Origin: Azolla caroliniana
Taxonomy: Eukaryota; Polypodiophyta
Direction of reading: 5' to 3'
DNA: 64,000 nt
Assembly: GCA_043228905.1 (NCBI GenBank)
Contig: JBHGNT010000002.1
Coordinates: 10,292,001-10,356,000 of the forward strand
Shown here: piece by piece, positions 20,072-31,960 of the stretch
How positions within the stretch are numbered: the stretch's first letter is position 1
Layout of the letters: each line of letters opens with the position of its first letter
Notes under the pieces: generated by a model
Seen by the model: the letters and a program-made list of their open reading frames with translations, nothing else
What the model was told of the DNA's origin: nothing
The model's database searches: none
Program-made: the position numbers and the translations under genes

Positions 20072-21050
20072 AGGCGGGTAAGCGAACATATTATGCATTT
20101 GAGAACACATGCAATCTTGGAGATATTAAGTGTTGGGTCCTCAATAAATATCTTTTTGACACTTTGGTGACCCCGGTTCTTCTCTATGGGGTGGAAGTAT
20201 GGGGTGGTAGCATCCCTAAATCTATGTGGAAAGAGTTTGAAAATGTCCAAAAACATTTTCTTACAAAGTTTCTACAAGTTAAGAAACAAACACCCTACAC
20301 CCTCCTCCTTGAGACGGGATCGCATCCCATTGAGATCATGGCCATGGAAAGGGTTGTTGAATACATGCTTAAGGTTCAAAAAACCCCTCACATCGACTTC
20401 CTAGAATTGCATGGGAAGCAAGCAAAAAGATCCAAAAGACGCATAAAAGCAAAATTTTGTGTTCCGGTTGGATGCAAGATTTAGAAAAATGGTTTGGTAG
20501 ATGGGATGCAAGGTACTTGCTTCATGATGCGTCACTAGATTCCTCTGTAAATGAGGCCTTTTGCAACGCCAATGTATAATGACATGGGACAAATGTGGTG
20601 GCTCACACTTCACACATTATACTACAAATGTTGCACCGAACTACAAAACCATATTCTTCGCGGAATGGGGAAGCCGTACACATCGATACATGTTAGAGCC
20701 CATCCCGATATCTGCCATTCGAACCATTGCTTCCATGCGACTTAGCTCGCACGCATTGATATGTGAGACGGGACGTTGGGGCACAAGTGATGAGAGTGGC
20801 CGACTATGCACACTTTGCCCTAAACAAGTTCGAGAGTCTAAGTATCACACTTTGATACAATGCTCTGCCTTTGATAATATTCGACCATGCTTTCCACATC
20901 TCTTCGATCGAGCCCAATCCTTGCACGAATTTCTCTCACAACCACGATGTGCACTCTCGATTGCAACATTCATTGGTAAAGTTCTTGAACATCGAGAGTC
21001 ACTACTCACCTTCACACGTATCACGTGAAATGCAATATTTTTGGTCTCAT
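20072..21050 (+). pseudogene. LINE fragment (family C), 3' part of ORF2
   Basis: The frame encodes the post-RT part of a plant LINE protein: FDTLVTPVLLYGVEVWGG, FLTKFLQVKKQTPYTLLL, EKWFGRWDA, then the Cys/His stretch LCTLCPKQVRE ending near CSAFDNIRP. Frameshifts occur near 20300, 20400, 20470 and 20570. A second copy of the same family is at 46472-47110 on the minus strand. It lies where Gypsy gag should be, so it either inserted there with a deletion or was joined by recombination. Confidence 0.8.
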
Positions 21051-21089
21051 AGGTCATATTTGCAATGAACTGTCCCCATAGGCCAAGAA

Positions 21090-22660
21090 GACAGGTAAAC
21101 CAAATAGTTGCTAGTTCTAATTGTACTAAACCCGAGTCTATTTCAGTAGGAATATCTGATAGTACTAATAGCCCAAATCTATCAAACAAATTTGATGTCC
21201 TTAGTTAGTCAGAAGAAGAGTTAAACAACTAAGTCCAGCCAAAATAGGGGTTGTTTGGTTGGATAGCCCTAGATCTGTGTAGCCCATTAGTGGTTCCATT
21301 CCCTCTAAGCAAGTTAGCAATGTGTTCTTAGCCCAAGTAACAGTTAGTACTAAAAGTACCTCTCTATTACATGTCTCATCACTCCTAGATTCCGTAGCTA
21401 ATTCTTGCTTCATGGATAGGAATTTTTCCCAAGCCCATCAGATGTCCCTAGGAAAACTCCCATGTCCAGCCTCTATAGTAGTCATTGATGGTCATCCCAT
21501 TGCTTCCAGAAATATCATAGAAGAGTCAGAGCCCATTAATATTGTCCTAGATCATTTAGCGTGTGTAGTATCCTTTAATATAATTAGTATCCTAGAACAT
21601 CTCATTGTTTTGGGAATACCATGGTTCGAATTACATAACCCAGGCATAGATTGGAGAACAAGAGAAATCCGGTATCGACGAACCCAAGGATCTACTCATC
21701 AGATTGCGACCATTTCGCTACATCAGTTGCATGAGGAAGGACGCAAGGAAGAAATGTTTCTCTTCGCAATATCAGTAAAACCCTCCAACACCACTAAAGA
21801 GGAATTCATCGCTCAACTTCCAAAGAAGTATCGTCATTATCCGATGTGTTCGATAAAGTACAATTCAATACGCTTCCTCACCATCGACCGTATGATTGCC
21901 CCATTGATTTACAACCGGCAAAAGAGCCACCATGGGGACCGATCTACAATTTGTCACCAACCAAGATAGAAGTCCTTCGAGCCTATATAGAGGAGAATTT
22001 GGCAAATGGTTTCATTCGACATTCGAAATCTCCAGCCGGCGCACCCATTTTCTTCGTGAAGAAAAAGGATGGATCACTTCGTCTCATCGTAGATTATCGT
22101 GGCTTGAATAAGGTCACCATCAGGAATAGGTATGCACTTCCCCTTATCTCAAGTCTTTTAGAACAGATCAATGGTGCAAGGTTCTTCACAAAGATCTACT
22201 TACGAGGAGCATATAACCTTGTACGGATCCGACCAGGAGATGAATGGAAGACTGCGTTTCACACCAGATATGGGCACTTCGAGTATACGGTCATGCCATT
22301 CGGCCTCACTAATGCGCCAATAGTCTTCCAACACATGGCAAATGATATATTTTGAGATCTCTTGGATGCTAGTTTGATCATCTATTTGAATTATCTACTG
22401 GTTTATTCGAAGACCCAAGAAGAGCATGATTCTCATGTATTATTAGTACTAAAATGACTTCGAGAACATGGTCTTTGTGCAAAGCTGGAAAAATGTAGTT
22501 TCGAGTGCAACCAAGTAGAATTTCTGGGCTATGTCATTTCCTAGGAAGGCATCTCCATGGATCCAGCTAAGGTCAAAACAGTGGTAGAGTGGCAGACTCC
22601 ATGTTCGTTGCGAGATGTGCAATGCTTTTTAGGCTTTGCCAATTTCTATTGTTATACGTT
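21090..22660 (+). pseudogene. Gypsy protease and reverse transcriptase (broken)
   Basis: A retropepsin-like region reads LLDSVANSCFMD near 21370-21415, where the active-site DSG is DSV, and continues to VLGIPWFELHNP. After a frame change near 21845 comes [24 protein letters not shown], then [10 protein letters not shown] and MPFGLTNAP. The catalytic box reads YLNYL near 22384 instead of YLDD(I/L), so both aspartates are gone. Stops follow at 22353, 22455 and 22542. The frame breaks off at FANFY, where the repeat at 22664 is inserted. Confidence 0.83.
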
Positions 22661-22663
22661 TTA

Positions 22664-23150
22664 GGGTTAGGGTTAAGGACGATGATGATGATGAATGATA
22701 ACTATGATGATTGGTAATGAAGATATACATGGTGATGGAGAGTATGATGGTGAGAGAGATCATATAGAAAAGCATTGCGGGGTGGGAGGTGGGGCCTAGA
22801 ATGGCTCCACCCCCCTCCCAAGGGGGGTTCAACGTTAAGGAAGAAAGAGAGAGAGAGAGAAATATGGTTATTGTTGTATTCATTCATTCCCCATAAGGGG
22901 TTAAATGGTACAAGAGGGGGTAGATACATAGGGGTGTAAGCCCCCTCGAGCATTCATATTGGACACTCACTCACACCTCCTGGTATCCATCCACATGCAC
23001 ACACGTGTGCATGTGTTCACATATGTATAGACTCACAATTACATTTATGCCTCCTACACATACACAACAACATCATGATAACATTCGACCCTCAATCATC
23101 ACACTTGACTCTCCGTACATCTCGTACGGGGTAACATCTATCGCAAGTTT
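22664..23150. repeat. Repeat family A, copy 1 (inserted in Gypsy pol)
   Basis: About 487 bases interrupt the Gypsy frame between FANFY and QDYSKLVLPL. Similar GTTTTA/GTTTA bases at the two junctions suggest a short target duplication. The same sequence, diverged, is at 54402-54790: shared blocks are GAGAGTATGATGGTGAGAG, CTAGAATGGCTCCACCCCC, and ATTCCCCATAAGGGGTTAAA. On the minus strand it has a TATA-like stretch and leader, so a solo LTR is possible. The first bases (AGGGTTAGGGTTAAGG) look telomere-like. Confidence 0.65.
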
Positions 23151-25270
23151 ATACAGGATTACTCAAAGCTTGTTCTGCCTCTCACACAGCTTATCAGGAA
23201 GGGACAATCGTTTGTTTGGACTGAAGAAGCAAACATGGCTTTTGAGAGTGTTAAGAAGGCATTTACATCAGCTAAGATTCTAGCTCATGTTGATCCAGAA
23301 AAACCATTCATCATCGAAGCAGACGCGTCGGATTTCGCCATGGGTAGCATTTTGTCACAACATGGCGATGATGAAAAGCTACATCTTGTGGCTTTCCACT
23401 CACGCAAGTTTGACGCCGCCGAAATCAACTATGAAATTCATGATAAGGAGCTATTAGCAATAATGCACTCTTTTACGCAATGGAGGCATTTTCTAGAGGG
23501 ATCTTCTCATCAAGTCACCGTATTCAGTGATCACAAAAACCTTGCCTACTTTCAGAATGCTCGTGTGTTAAATTGACGTCAAGCTTGGTGGGCCCAATTC
23601 CTTACTCGTTTCGACTTCAAAATTACACATCGTTAGGGGAAGCAACAAGGGAAGCCAGATGCATTATCACAGCGCTCGTATCTAGCACCGTGTCATGGCG
23701 AGCCAGCTTTCGATAACCAAAAGCAAGTAATCCTGGAACTGGCACGATTGCAAGCAACGCAGGTCTTCGGTATGCCCTTGGATTCCCACGTTATCGATAC
23801 CATACGTGAGAACTTGAAGACAAATGCTTTCGCCAAGACATTCTAGCACAAATTGATCCCTCTCGAGCATCTTGTTCACAGTCGCAACAACCAAGTACGG
23901 ACTATCGACAATTCGAATGTCATGATGGATTACTATTCTTTAAAAAACTCTTGTATGTTCCTAATGGTTCTTGTTGCCTTTGAGTAGTCCAAAACTGTCA
24001 TGACACATATACAACTAGGCATTTTGGTAGTACTAAAACATTAGATTTAGTACAATGATCATTCTGGTGGCCCCATATGTGACAATTTGTCAAAGATTTT
24101 GTTCAGACTTATCATATATGTTGCAGAGCAAAAATGGCAAGGCATCATCCATATGGTTTATTAGAACCATTACCAATTCCAAGCAAGCTGTGGCAATCCA
24201 TTGCTCTAGATTTCATCACAGATATTCCGGTCTCTAAGGGATTCAATGTGATCTTAACAATAGTAGATTGATATACGAAGATGGCCCATTTCCTACCATG
24301 TACTAAGGAAATCTCCAGTGAGGAAACCGCCAAAACTGTCATGCGTGAAGTTTGTCGGCATCATGGCCATCCCAATAGTATCATCAGCGACCGTGGACCC
24401 CAATTCATCTCGAATTCTAGAAGCACCTCTTTAAAATGCTCAAGGTCACTTGTAACCTCTCCTCCGGCTACCACCCGCAAACAAACGGCCAAGCAGAACG
24501 AACAAATCAAACGTTGGAGCATTATCTTCGGTGCTTTCTAAGCTATCATCAAGATGACTGGGCGGATATTCTCCACTTCGCCGAATTTGCGTATAATAAC
24601 TCTATCCCCTCATCGACAAAGGTTACACCATTTTATGCTTATACGGGTTGTCACCCCCGGTGGTGTGTATTTGAAACCACAGAGTTACCCACAAATCCTT
24701 GTGCAGAGGATTGTTTGGAGCAGTTACGCAAGATACAAGTGGATTTATCAACTCATCTCCAACGAGCTCAACAAACACGCAAGGTTTACGCGAATCATCA
24801 TCAGCTTCCATCCAATTTTAACATTGGAGATTGGGTATGGCTACTACGACGATACATCAATACTACTCGCCCATGTGAGAAATTGGATTATCGGCGATTA
24901 GGTCCTTTCCGTATTATTGGAAAAATTATTAATGTTGTTTTTCGTGCCGATCTACCTCCACAACTTTGGATACATCCGGTGTTTCATAGTTCTCTCCTTG
25001 AACCCTATCAAGATAGCACCATCCCAGGTCGTATTAAACAACCTCCTCCCCCAATCAAACTTGAAGATGGACCTCAGTACGAGGTTGCCACCATCCTCGA
25101 TTCCAAGATTGTTCGCAACAAGCTCTACTATTTAGTCGATTAGCTAGGATATAGTCCCAGCGAGCGTACTTGGGAACCAATAGAGAATGTTACCAATGCT
25201 CATGCTCTCCTTGAAGACTTCCATCGTCAATATCCAGACAAACCGGGTCCTCAATCCAAAACAACACGTG
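23151..25270 (+). pseudogene. Gypsy RNase H, integrase and chromodomain (broken)
   Basis: RNase H reads AFESVKKAFTSAKILAHVD, FIIEADASDFAMG and NYEIHDKELLAI. The integrase zinc region (23950-24180) is badly decayed. Integrase core motifs are MAHFLPCTKEIS, ISDRGPQF, and GYHPQTNGQAERTN near 24457-24500. The C-terminal chromodomain (QYEVATILDSKIVRNKLYY, then GYSPSERTWEPIENV) spans about 25075-25210, and a TAG at 25141 interrupts it at VD-W. Other stops are at 23574, 23847 and 23986. Confidence 0.85.
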
Positions 25271-25297
25271 ACACTTGTCGTTTTAAAGGAGGGATAG

Positions 25298-25612
25298 TGT
25301 CATGATAGAAAATTGAGGTATATTCCAAATTTCTCTGGAACATTCTAGAAACTTCAGGAGTACTCATGAGAACACTATAAAAGGAGGCACAAGGCATTAT
25401 TTCGAACCAAATCGGTTCAACACCACTCTTAAGCCTCCTAGCTACTATAGTATATTCTTAACATAATATATATCTTTTGTTATCATGATTCTCTCTCACA
25501 CACACACTCACTCACTCACTCTTTCCTTCTCTCAAGAGTTCTACACCTCCCTTAGTACTAATCCTCATCTTTTAGTACTAATTCCTTCTCTGTCTTAGTA
25601 CTGTTCCTGACA
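25298..25612 (+). repeat. Gypsy 3' LTR (315 bp)
   Basis: It starts TGTCATGATAG and ends TTCCTGACA. A polypurine tract (AAAGGAGGGATAG) precedes it. ACTATAAAAGGAGG near 25375 is a TATA box. It ends next to the CCTGG target copy in Copia-2 gag. Confidence 0.88.
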
Positions 25613-25978
25613 CCTGGTACCGGAGCCTCATTAGCTTCCAGAATATTGAAACACGATTAACAACATTCTTGTTCTGGAACATGATGTCGATCTTCTCCCA
25701 GAGTTCATGAGCCTTACTTTCTTCATTGAAGTTGTTGTACAGACTCGTCGATGAAGCACCGGATGTATGTCGTCGTCTTCATGTGCATCACCTCCCACAC
25801 TTTGGCGTCGATCTTATCCGGTCTCTTGTCCCCGAACTGAATTGGCAACCAAATATCTTTAACCACCAAGATATCCCTCATCTTCAACTTCCACACTGAG
25901 TAGTTGGAGCCGGTGAGCTTGAACATGGCGTCGAACAATTCTTCCATTTCCTGTGTTGTTCGCTCTGATACCAATTTC
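25613..25978 (-). pseudogene. Copia-2 primer site and gag start
   Basis: On the minus strand the primer site TGGTATCAGAGCG lies 5 bases inside the 5' LTR (about 25973-25961). Gag follows, with FDAMFKLTGSNYSVWKLKM, and after a frame change near 25735 HELWEKIDIMFQNKNVVN, ending RLRYQ at the Gypsy insertion. The gag continues at 19736. It is broken by at least one frameshift. Confidence 0.85.
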
Positions 25979-26479
25979 TGGAGAATAGTGCGGAATACTA
26001 CTCGGCCACAACCGAGTCTTTAGATCACTTCGTTTAAGGATCAAACACAAAAATGGGAATAGAGATGAATACTCGTACACCAAAAGAAATTACACAGGAT
26101 GTTTACGTGGAAAACCCTATTAGGGAAAAACCACGGGACCCCACAAACTCTAAACTATCACTATATGAGAAAGGTACAATCAGAGACTCGGAGGCAACAA
26201 CCTCGAGCTCTGTTTCTTTGCCAAGCGACGGTTACAACATAGTATCGCTCTATATCTCCTCTCTCTCTCTATCTGTTACTCTCTATACAACAATATGACC
26301 CCTCTATTTGAGTGATTGCCTTAAGTCATATTTATACTTATATGAACATAGGGCTATTTACAAATATAGCCTCAATAGGCTTACTGAAAACATATTACAA
26401 ATATGTCTTCTCTTCCAGTTCTCACTGAGTCCTCTTCATTCATAACCGGATCCCATCCGGAGGGACCGATTTCCCAACA
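25979..26479 (-). repeat. Copia-2 5' LTR (501 bp)
   Basis: It begins (minus strand) TGTTGGGAAATCGG and ends TATTCTCCA. It matches 8337-8809 at about 95% by eye. A stretch of about 20 bases near 26285 and a short one near 26425 are present only here. Confidence 0.88.
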
Positions 26480-26649
26480 CAAATGACATTCAAAATATCT
26501 TCTATTGAACTCACTTGTTATGACTTGTCCTCTTTAGATATTGTGAAGTCCGTTTTTGTTCGTAAGAAAAGACTATTACAAATATGTTGGATGCTAAAAT
26601 GTCTAAGAATAAAGGCTAACATGAAAGGATCAAGTATTAAAGGAGGAAG

Positions 26650-29600
26650 TTATATGTTAATGACAAGGGTGTCAAGGTCATTGTCCATGGGGTCGGGCCT
26701 ACGTGCACGGAAAATTGTTATTGCCCGATCAATTGTAACCCCTTTGTTATGTCCTGGTCGGGATCCCATTTGTGTATCCCATGATTGACTTATAGCATTA
26801 GTAGGAGTGATGGGGCTAAAGAAAGTTGTGATTGTTCTTTGTGGATGAGCTTGTGTGGCTGTATTCTTCAACAACGTTTCCCGATGTCTCTTGAGCTCTA
26901 GCAAGAAAAGTCCTAGGAACCGTCGGTCCTCATATTCCATTACCTTGCATAGTGGGGCAAAGCCTTGTTTAAACATGCAATGGTATCTCCCTCTGATTTC
27001 ATAAAAGACACAATGACAAACATAGTGTTCTTCATATTCCAATCCTTGATGACACAATTGGCAAATTCTCTCTTCTAGAGGTAATCGTGTATATCTTCCT
27101 ACCTCAATCAGTAACTGATGTGATGAAGTTCGCAGTTGCCCCATCACACTACGTAGCACATAGGATAGATGTATGTCCATATAAGGTGGCTTGATGATGA
27201 ATCTATCCTCCGATGTGTGTAAGGAGTGTGTCTTACAGTGGGCCATATTCGTACCAAGTGGTATTTTGGGGCTGATCCATGTTATTTTGTTTTCCAAGTT
27301 AATAATATCAATTCGAATCACTCTATTCTTTTCCATTTTGATCATATTTAGATGGGGGTAGTCCAAGCTATATTGGAACGGGGGTAGTGCATTTATACTC
27401 ATGCCATGTGACTTGAACCATTGCTGCATTTCAACATACCAACAATGAATGTCTCCATTTTTAGCCGGTTGTCATAAGTGACATAAGTGCCAACCTTCGG
27501 TACCTTTGTTTCGGGAGCTCCCAAAGATGTTGGATAAATGTCACTGATCGGAACAATGCCTCAGTGATTATAGGTGTTGCTCCCATCTCTACTCGGATTA
27601 TATCCCGGGGCACTAATGCTTTGCTCCTTATCATGCGAGCAATCATTGACACTAAAGGTCTCTCTAAATCTTTCCAATGATTTTCCTTGCTAAGACTTGG
27701 TCCCCATGTTTCTATTCCATAGAAAAGAGTTGGTGTGACAAGTGTATCAAATAACCACACCTTAGTTCGTGGCTCTTGGAACTGGAAATGTGCACATTGT
27801 CTCTTGAGAGCACCAAGGGTTGCATATCCACGAGAAAGTCGGGCACAAGAAGCCTCTTGTAAGGAGAACCTAGGTGATAGAGTGTATAAGACAAAGGATA
27901 GTCGTACACAATATGAGGGCTTGACCAAGCCAATTAGAGAGAGTTGTGAATTAAAATAGATTATAACGACCAAGGGACCTACGACTTATAGAGGGAAACT
28001 CAAGAAATTAAGACAAAAGGTAGAGAAGATGAGAAAGAGATAAGAATGTTATAATATTCAACTATCAAGACCATAAAAAGGGGATAAACTCCAAATTCAA
28101 CTAAAAACCAAACAACTTCTAGACTTCCAATCACCTAAACCCCCAAATGTCTTTCAGTATTCTTCATTAATCGCTTTCTCCTTTTGATTATGCCTCCTTC
28201 TTCCACTTCTAAGATTCCTTTTTCCACTCCCAAAAACCCCCTCTTTAAAGATATCACTTCTTCTTTTATAATCTTCCTCTTCTTCCTCGTTCACGCTATT
28301 TTTAGAGGCTTTTTATCCCCTATTTTTAGTTAAGACACAGTGACCTTCTAATCATTATATCTCCCTCATCCGAGCTCCAAATTTATAGATTTAAAATGAT
28401 ATAGATATCTCTCTTTACAAGCTTTCTAACCCATATTTAAACATGATATTTGGGTTACAAACAAAAGATTTATGACCATTCTTTTTTTACTATTTTTTGA
28501 GGCCCCTTTTTCTTTTTTTACTTTTCTTTGTGTCTCTTACTTTTACTTTTGACTTCTTCTTAAGGTCTTGGTTCGTGTTCTTAGCCTCCAAATGTGAATG
28601 GTCCATACCTTTCTAGAGTTCAATAGCTTGAATTCGAAAAACAATTTCACACTAGACCCTGTAAATGTTACTCTTAGGTATGTGTAGGAGCATGTGTATT
28701 CCACCTTTTACTCTCCCAAGAAGAATTTTGGTTCTTATCTTGTTAGCCATGTTTGAGTGGTGTTAAACACCATCACCTTAGTTTTATCCATGTTGATTGA
28801 AAAACCTTGGTCCATACAAAATAGTTTTAAGGCATTTAGATGTCTTTGTAGGCCCTCTGGAGAGTCATAAATCAACACAATATCATCAGCATATAGTAAT
28901 ATTTGTATAGCTATACCTGCTAGGCGTGCTCCCGAACCCCCGAATCTCTCTATATAATGTGATACCTCATTTATATAGAGACCAAAGAGAGTGGGTGATA
29001 GTGGGCATCCTTGCCTCACTCCGATTGTACTAGCCACCGCCTCTGACAAGCCCTTGGAAGACCGCACTTTTCCTTACGCAAATTCATAGAGTGCATAGAT
29101 TCCCCATTGCATATCTGTAGGAATGCCAAAGGCTTCTAGCCGCCACATAAGTCGAGCACGTGGCACTATATCGAAGGATTTTCAAAAATCCACAAAAGCA
29201 ACAATAAATCCTCTTATTGTGGGCTCTACCGTCCTCGATAAGGGCCCGAAGGGTGAATATGTGATCCAAAGTTGTGAACCCCTTCCGAAAGCCTGCATGT
29301 CCAACTGAACACATCCATTCTACTCTGCCCATATACTCAATATTGATTCTAGAATCGACCCATATAGTTTACCCAAGTAATGGCCAATCATGATTATCCT
29401 ATAGTTGCTTGGCATCATGGGGTCTCCACCACGCTTGAGGATTGGCACAATGGTATGTTGTATCCATCTAGTAGGGAAACCTTCACACATGGCTCTATTA
29501 AAGATGTGTGCTAGCAATGGGAGCAAGGTGTCACGAGCATAGATAAAGTGCTCAACCACCAATCCATCATGATCTTGGGCCTTCCCAATTGTAGCCGATC

Positions 29601-31247
29601 AATGGCATTTCTTACATTTTGTGGAGTAAAAAAGGTTGATTCATGTGGGCAAGATCCATGTGGGTAGGGAAGAGGAGGTTACCCCGAGATATCATATACA
29701 ACCTTTGCATATTCATGCCACACTTGAGGTGAGGTCAGTTGTCTAGTAGGTTGCCTCTCATTAAACATTTTCCATGCTCTTTTACTTTCTTGTCCTAGAA
29801 ACAAACAATACAAATTATCTTCAAATTTAGCCAAATTCAATCTTCTTCTTCCTTACAAGGCGGCGTTGGAATGTTGCTCTCACTTGTTTGTGTGTATAAA
29901 TGCCCCAAGTTACATCACGTTGCAAGCATCTCCTTGTATCACGACATTCCTCATCATACCAACTATTTTGTATTACTCTACCGTGTTTGGGGGGATTGGC
30001 TATTGTGTGAGGAAAGGCATTTGTGACTGCTTTATGCAATGATTTTGACAATCCTTGGGTAAGTTCTTCAAGGGGTGTGAAAGGATCCTAATTGAGCATG
30101 TCATTGTATACACCACAACTATACACATCAATTGTCTCGCGAGTAAATAGATACATAGGCAGCCCACTCTCCTTCGCATATACATCCTTTGTGCATCCAT
30201 CCTTTACCTCGAAGCGTAGATATGCATGATCTTTTGCCAAGACAATAGGTCTACTCGATATAGTGAACTCTTTTATTTCAGGTATAAGATATGGGGATCC
30301 CAATAGATAATCGATTATGCTTCCACCTCCTTTTGGGTTCCAACATGTCAAAGCATCTGATCCAGGCCATTGTGACAAGCCATTATATATCACAAATCCA
30401 TGCGCACTTCCCAAGGCTAGAAAGTGTTTTCCATATTCAATTATGGCACTCATATCTTGAGCTTATCGCTTTAGACCAACCTCTTCTGCCATAACTTCTC
30501 CATAAACAACCTCGTTGGTGTTAAACATAGTTGTTTGTTCATTCTTGGTTCATGCATTAAAATCTCCTAATAGTATTATGTCCCCCATAGTAGCAAATCT
30601 TATGATATCATCATATAATGGTAGATATGGTGATTCACCTAGAGGTGCAAACCTTGAGTAGGCTAGTGGAAAGTAGCAAATTGCAATATATAACTCCCTA
30701 AGATCCCCTCTTTTGATTCGTATCCATATGTAGCGCACATCGACATCCTTATGGACAACATGCACTCTATCATGGAGCTCATTTTTGTATAGCACAACCA
30801 CTCCTCCCGAACCTCTAGTGCTTCCTTGTGTCCGAGGTTGGGGGCAACATATTGACTCCCGTCTATATCCTTGTACCTCAGGGAGTTTGCTAGTCATGCA
30901 TTGGTGAGTCTCTGTATACATAGCAATATCTGTGTTTTTCAAGGTATCTTCAAAATATCTGACATATGTCCGTAGAGAGCCAGTGCAATTCCATATGGTC
31001 ATGTGTAGGGTCTCATTGGCCATATATAGGCATGCGATTCTCTTCTCTATAATAATGACCTTGCCATCTCTACATACGGCCCATTTTCCTTCCTTTCTTG
31101 CATCAAGCACTAAGTATATTTGTTCACCCTTGAGTGCCTTTCTTTTAGAGAGGAAAGCTTTTTTCTTGTCAATATTCATGAAGTGGATGATAAGGGCTTT
31201 AGCTCTAGACTCATCTCTTCCCACCCTCCACGCCAAAGCAAATAGAA
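26650..31247 (-). pseudogene. LINE-A ORF2: endonuclease and reverse transcriptase (broken)
   Basis: The endonuclease begins with HMTIWNCTGSLRTYVRYF (about 31010), then ETHQ, GSGGVVVLYKNELHDRVHV, and LGDFNA near 30550, a catalytic D/N site. RT has KRIYCCFCGFLK near 29205, GVRQGCPLSPTLFGLYINEV near 29000, and YADD at 28893-28882. The thumb region reads QEPRTKVWLFDTLVTPTLF. A Cys/His stretch (CQLCHQGLEYEEHYVCHC) lies near 27060-27000. Frames are lost near 30480, 30060, 29580, 29320 and 29080. It aligns throughout with LINE-B. Confidence 0.83.
27960..28620. repeat. AT-rich insertion in LINE-A
   Basis: About 660 bases separate RT motifs that are adjacent in LINE-B. They contain phrases such as CCTCATCCGAGCTCCAAATT, typical of plant LTR-element DNA as far as I recall. 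No frame is conserved, and I found no second copy in the window. Confidence 0.4.
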
Positions 31248-31251
31248 TATC

Positions 31252-31900
31252 TTATGCTCCAATCTTTGTTCCGAGATTTTTGGCATCTTCTTGTGGACTT
31301 CCTTTTTCGGCCCAACCAACCACTCGTACATGCAACGCACAAGCTTTCCTCTTGGCTTCTTCTTCTAATGTAGCATTTATCATTGTTATCCTATCCATGG
31401 ATGTTCCTTTTTGCTTTTTCACTACCTCTATCCAAGGAGCATTTGCTTTAATTTCATTTTGGGCGTGCTCAGCTTGAGCTTTGGCATCTTTGGCCATGTC
31501 TGCCCATGTTTGCATTTCCTTAATGACATTGGCTTTCACTGTAGAGATGCATCTTTTCCACTGCTTCTTGTCCTTTTTTTAAATCCACTTTTATAGCTCC
31601 TAACTCAACCTTACTTCAGGATATTTTATCCTTAAGGTATTGTGTCATGTCATCCTTGAGCTCTAAGTGTGATTTCTTCACATGGCTTATTATGTCTTTC
31701 CGCATCTCTTCTAATAACTCAGTCTTGAGGGAGGCATACAACTTTGTTTTCTATTTCTCAATCTCCTTGTTCATTTCTTCTTTTAGTGTTATTTCTATAT
31801 CCTCTCTAATAAGATTGATCTCTTGGGCAATCAAATGGCGTAATAGATCATGTTTGAGAGAGAGAGAGAGGAGGAAGAGGAAGAATAGCAAGTCTACAAG
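31252..31900 (-). pseudogene. LINE-A ORF1-like remnant
   Basis: On the minus strand, residues such as EINLIREDIEITLKEEMNKE, KKGQEAVEKMH and AKDAKAQAEHAQNEIKANAP give a charged, Ala/Glu/Lys-rich helical pattern, probably a coiled coil. It ends at a region (RVVGWAEKGSPQEDAKNLG) that continues in another frame into FLSKRKALKG before the endonuclease. ORF1 proteins of LINEs bind RNA; this one is broken by stops near 31540, 31620 and 31750. Confidence 0.55.
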
Positions 31901-31960
31901 AAGTGAGAAGAGTCATGGTAGAAGGAGGGAAGTCTATTTTGGTTTAAAGTCATAGAAAGA

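Larger units (their letters stand above)
19737..25612 (+). mobile_element. Ty3/Gypsy chromovirus inserted in Copia-2 gag
   Basis: LTRs at 19737-20068 and 25298-25612 flank protease, RT, RNase H, integrase and a C-terminal chromodomain, which is the chromovirus order. The bases before the 5' LTR are CTTGG and those after the 3' LTR CCTGG, a 5-bp duplication with one change. The gag frame of Copia-2 reads RLRYQ on one side and QDGSNMAEHM on the other. Gag and the end of the 5' LTR are replaced by a LINE fragment, and another repeat sits in the RT/RNase H part. RT has lost its catalytic aspartates. The element is dead. Confidence 0.88.
8337..26479 (-). mobile_element. Copia-2: minus-strand Ty1/Copia element, split by two nested insertions
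   Basis: Read on the minus strand, the 5' LTR (26479-25979) is followed by a tRNA-iMet primer site, gag, protease, integrase, RT, and the 3' LTR (8809-8337). The integrase gene is interrupted by the DNA transposon at 10598-18267, and gag is interrupted by the Gypsy element at 19737-25612. In both cases the protein frame resumes exactly across the gap. The two LTRs are about 95% identical by eye, plus a few indels. RNase H is nearly all lost, running directly into the polypurine region near 8810. I see no clear target duplication. Confidence 0.88.
26480..31960 (-). mobile_element. LINE-A: decayed near full-length non-LTR retrotransposon
   Basis: Read on the minus strand: an ORF1-like coiled-coil region (31900-31252), then endonuclease, reverse transcriptase and a C-terminal Cys/His region (to 26650). 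The 5' end is near the GA-rich repeat at 31860-31890. It belongs to the same broad clade as the open LINE at 36067-39780. Many frameshifts and one 0.66-kb insertion (27960-28620) show it is dead. Confidence 0.82.

Noticed and set aside
22661-22677. Telomere-like AGGGTTAGGGTTAAGG
   Set aside because: Only two units, at the edge of a repeat. Too short to claim an interstitial telomere.
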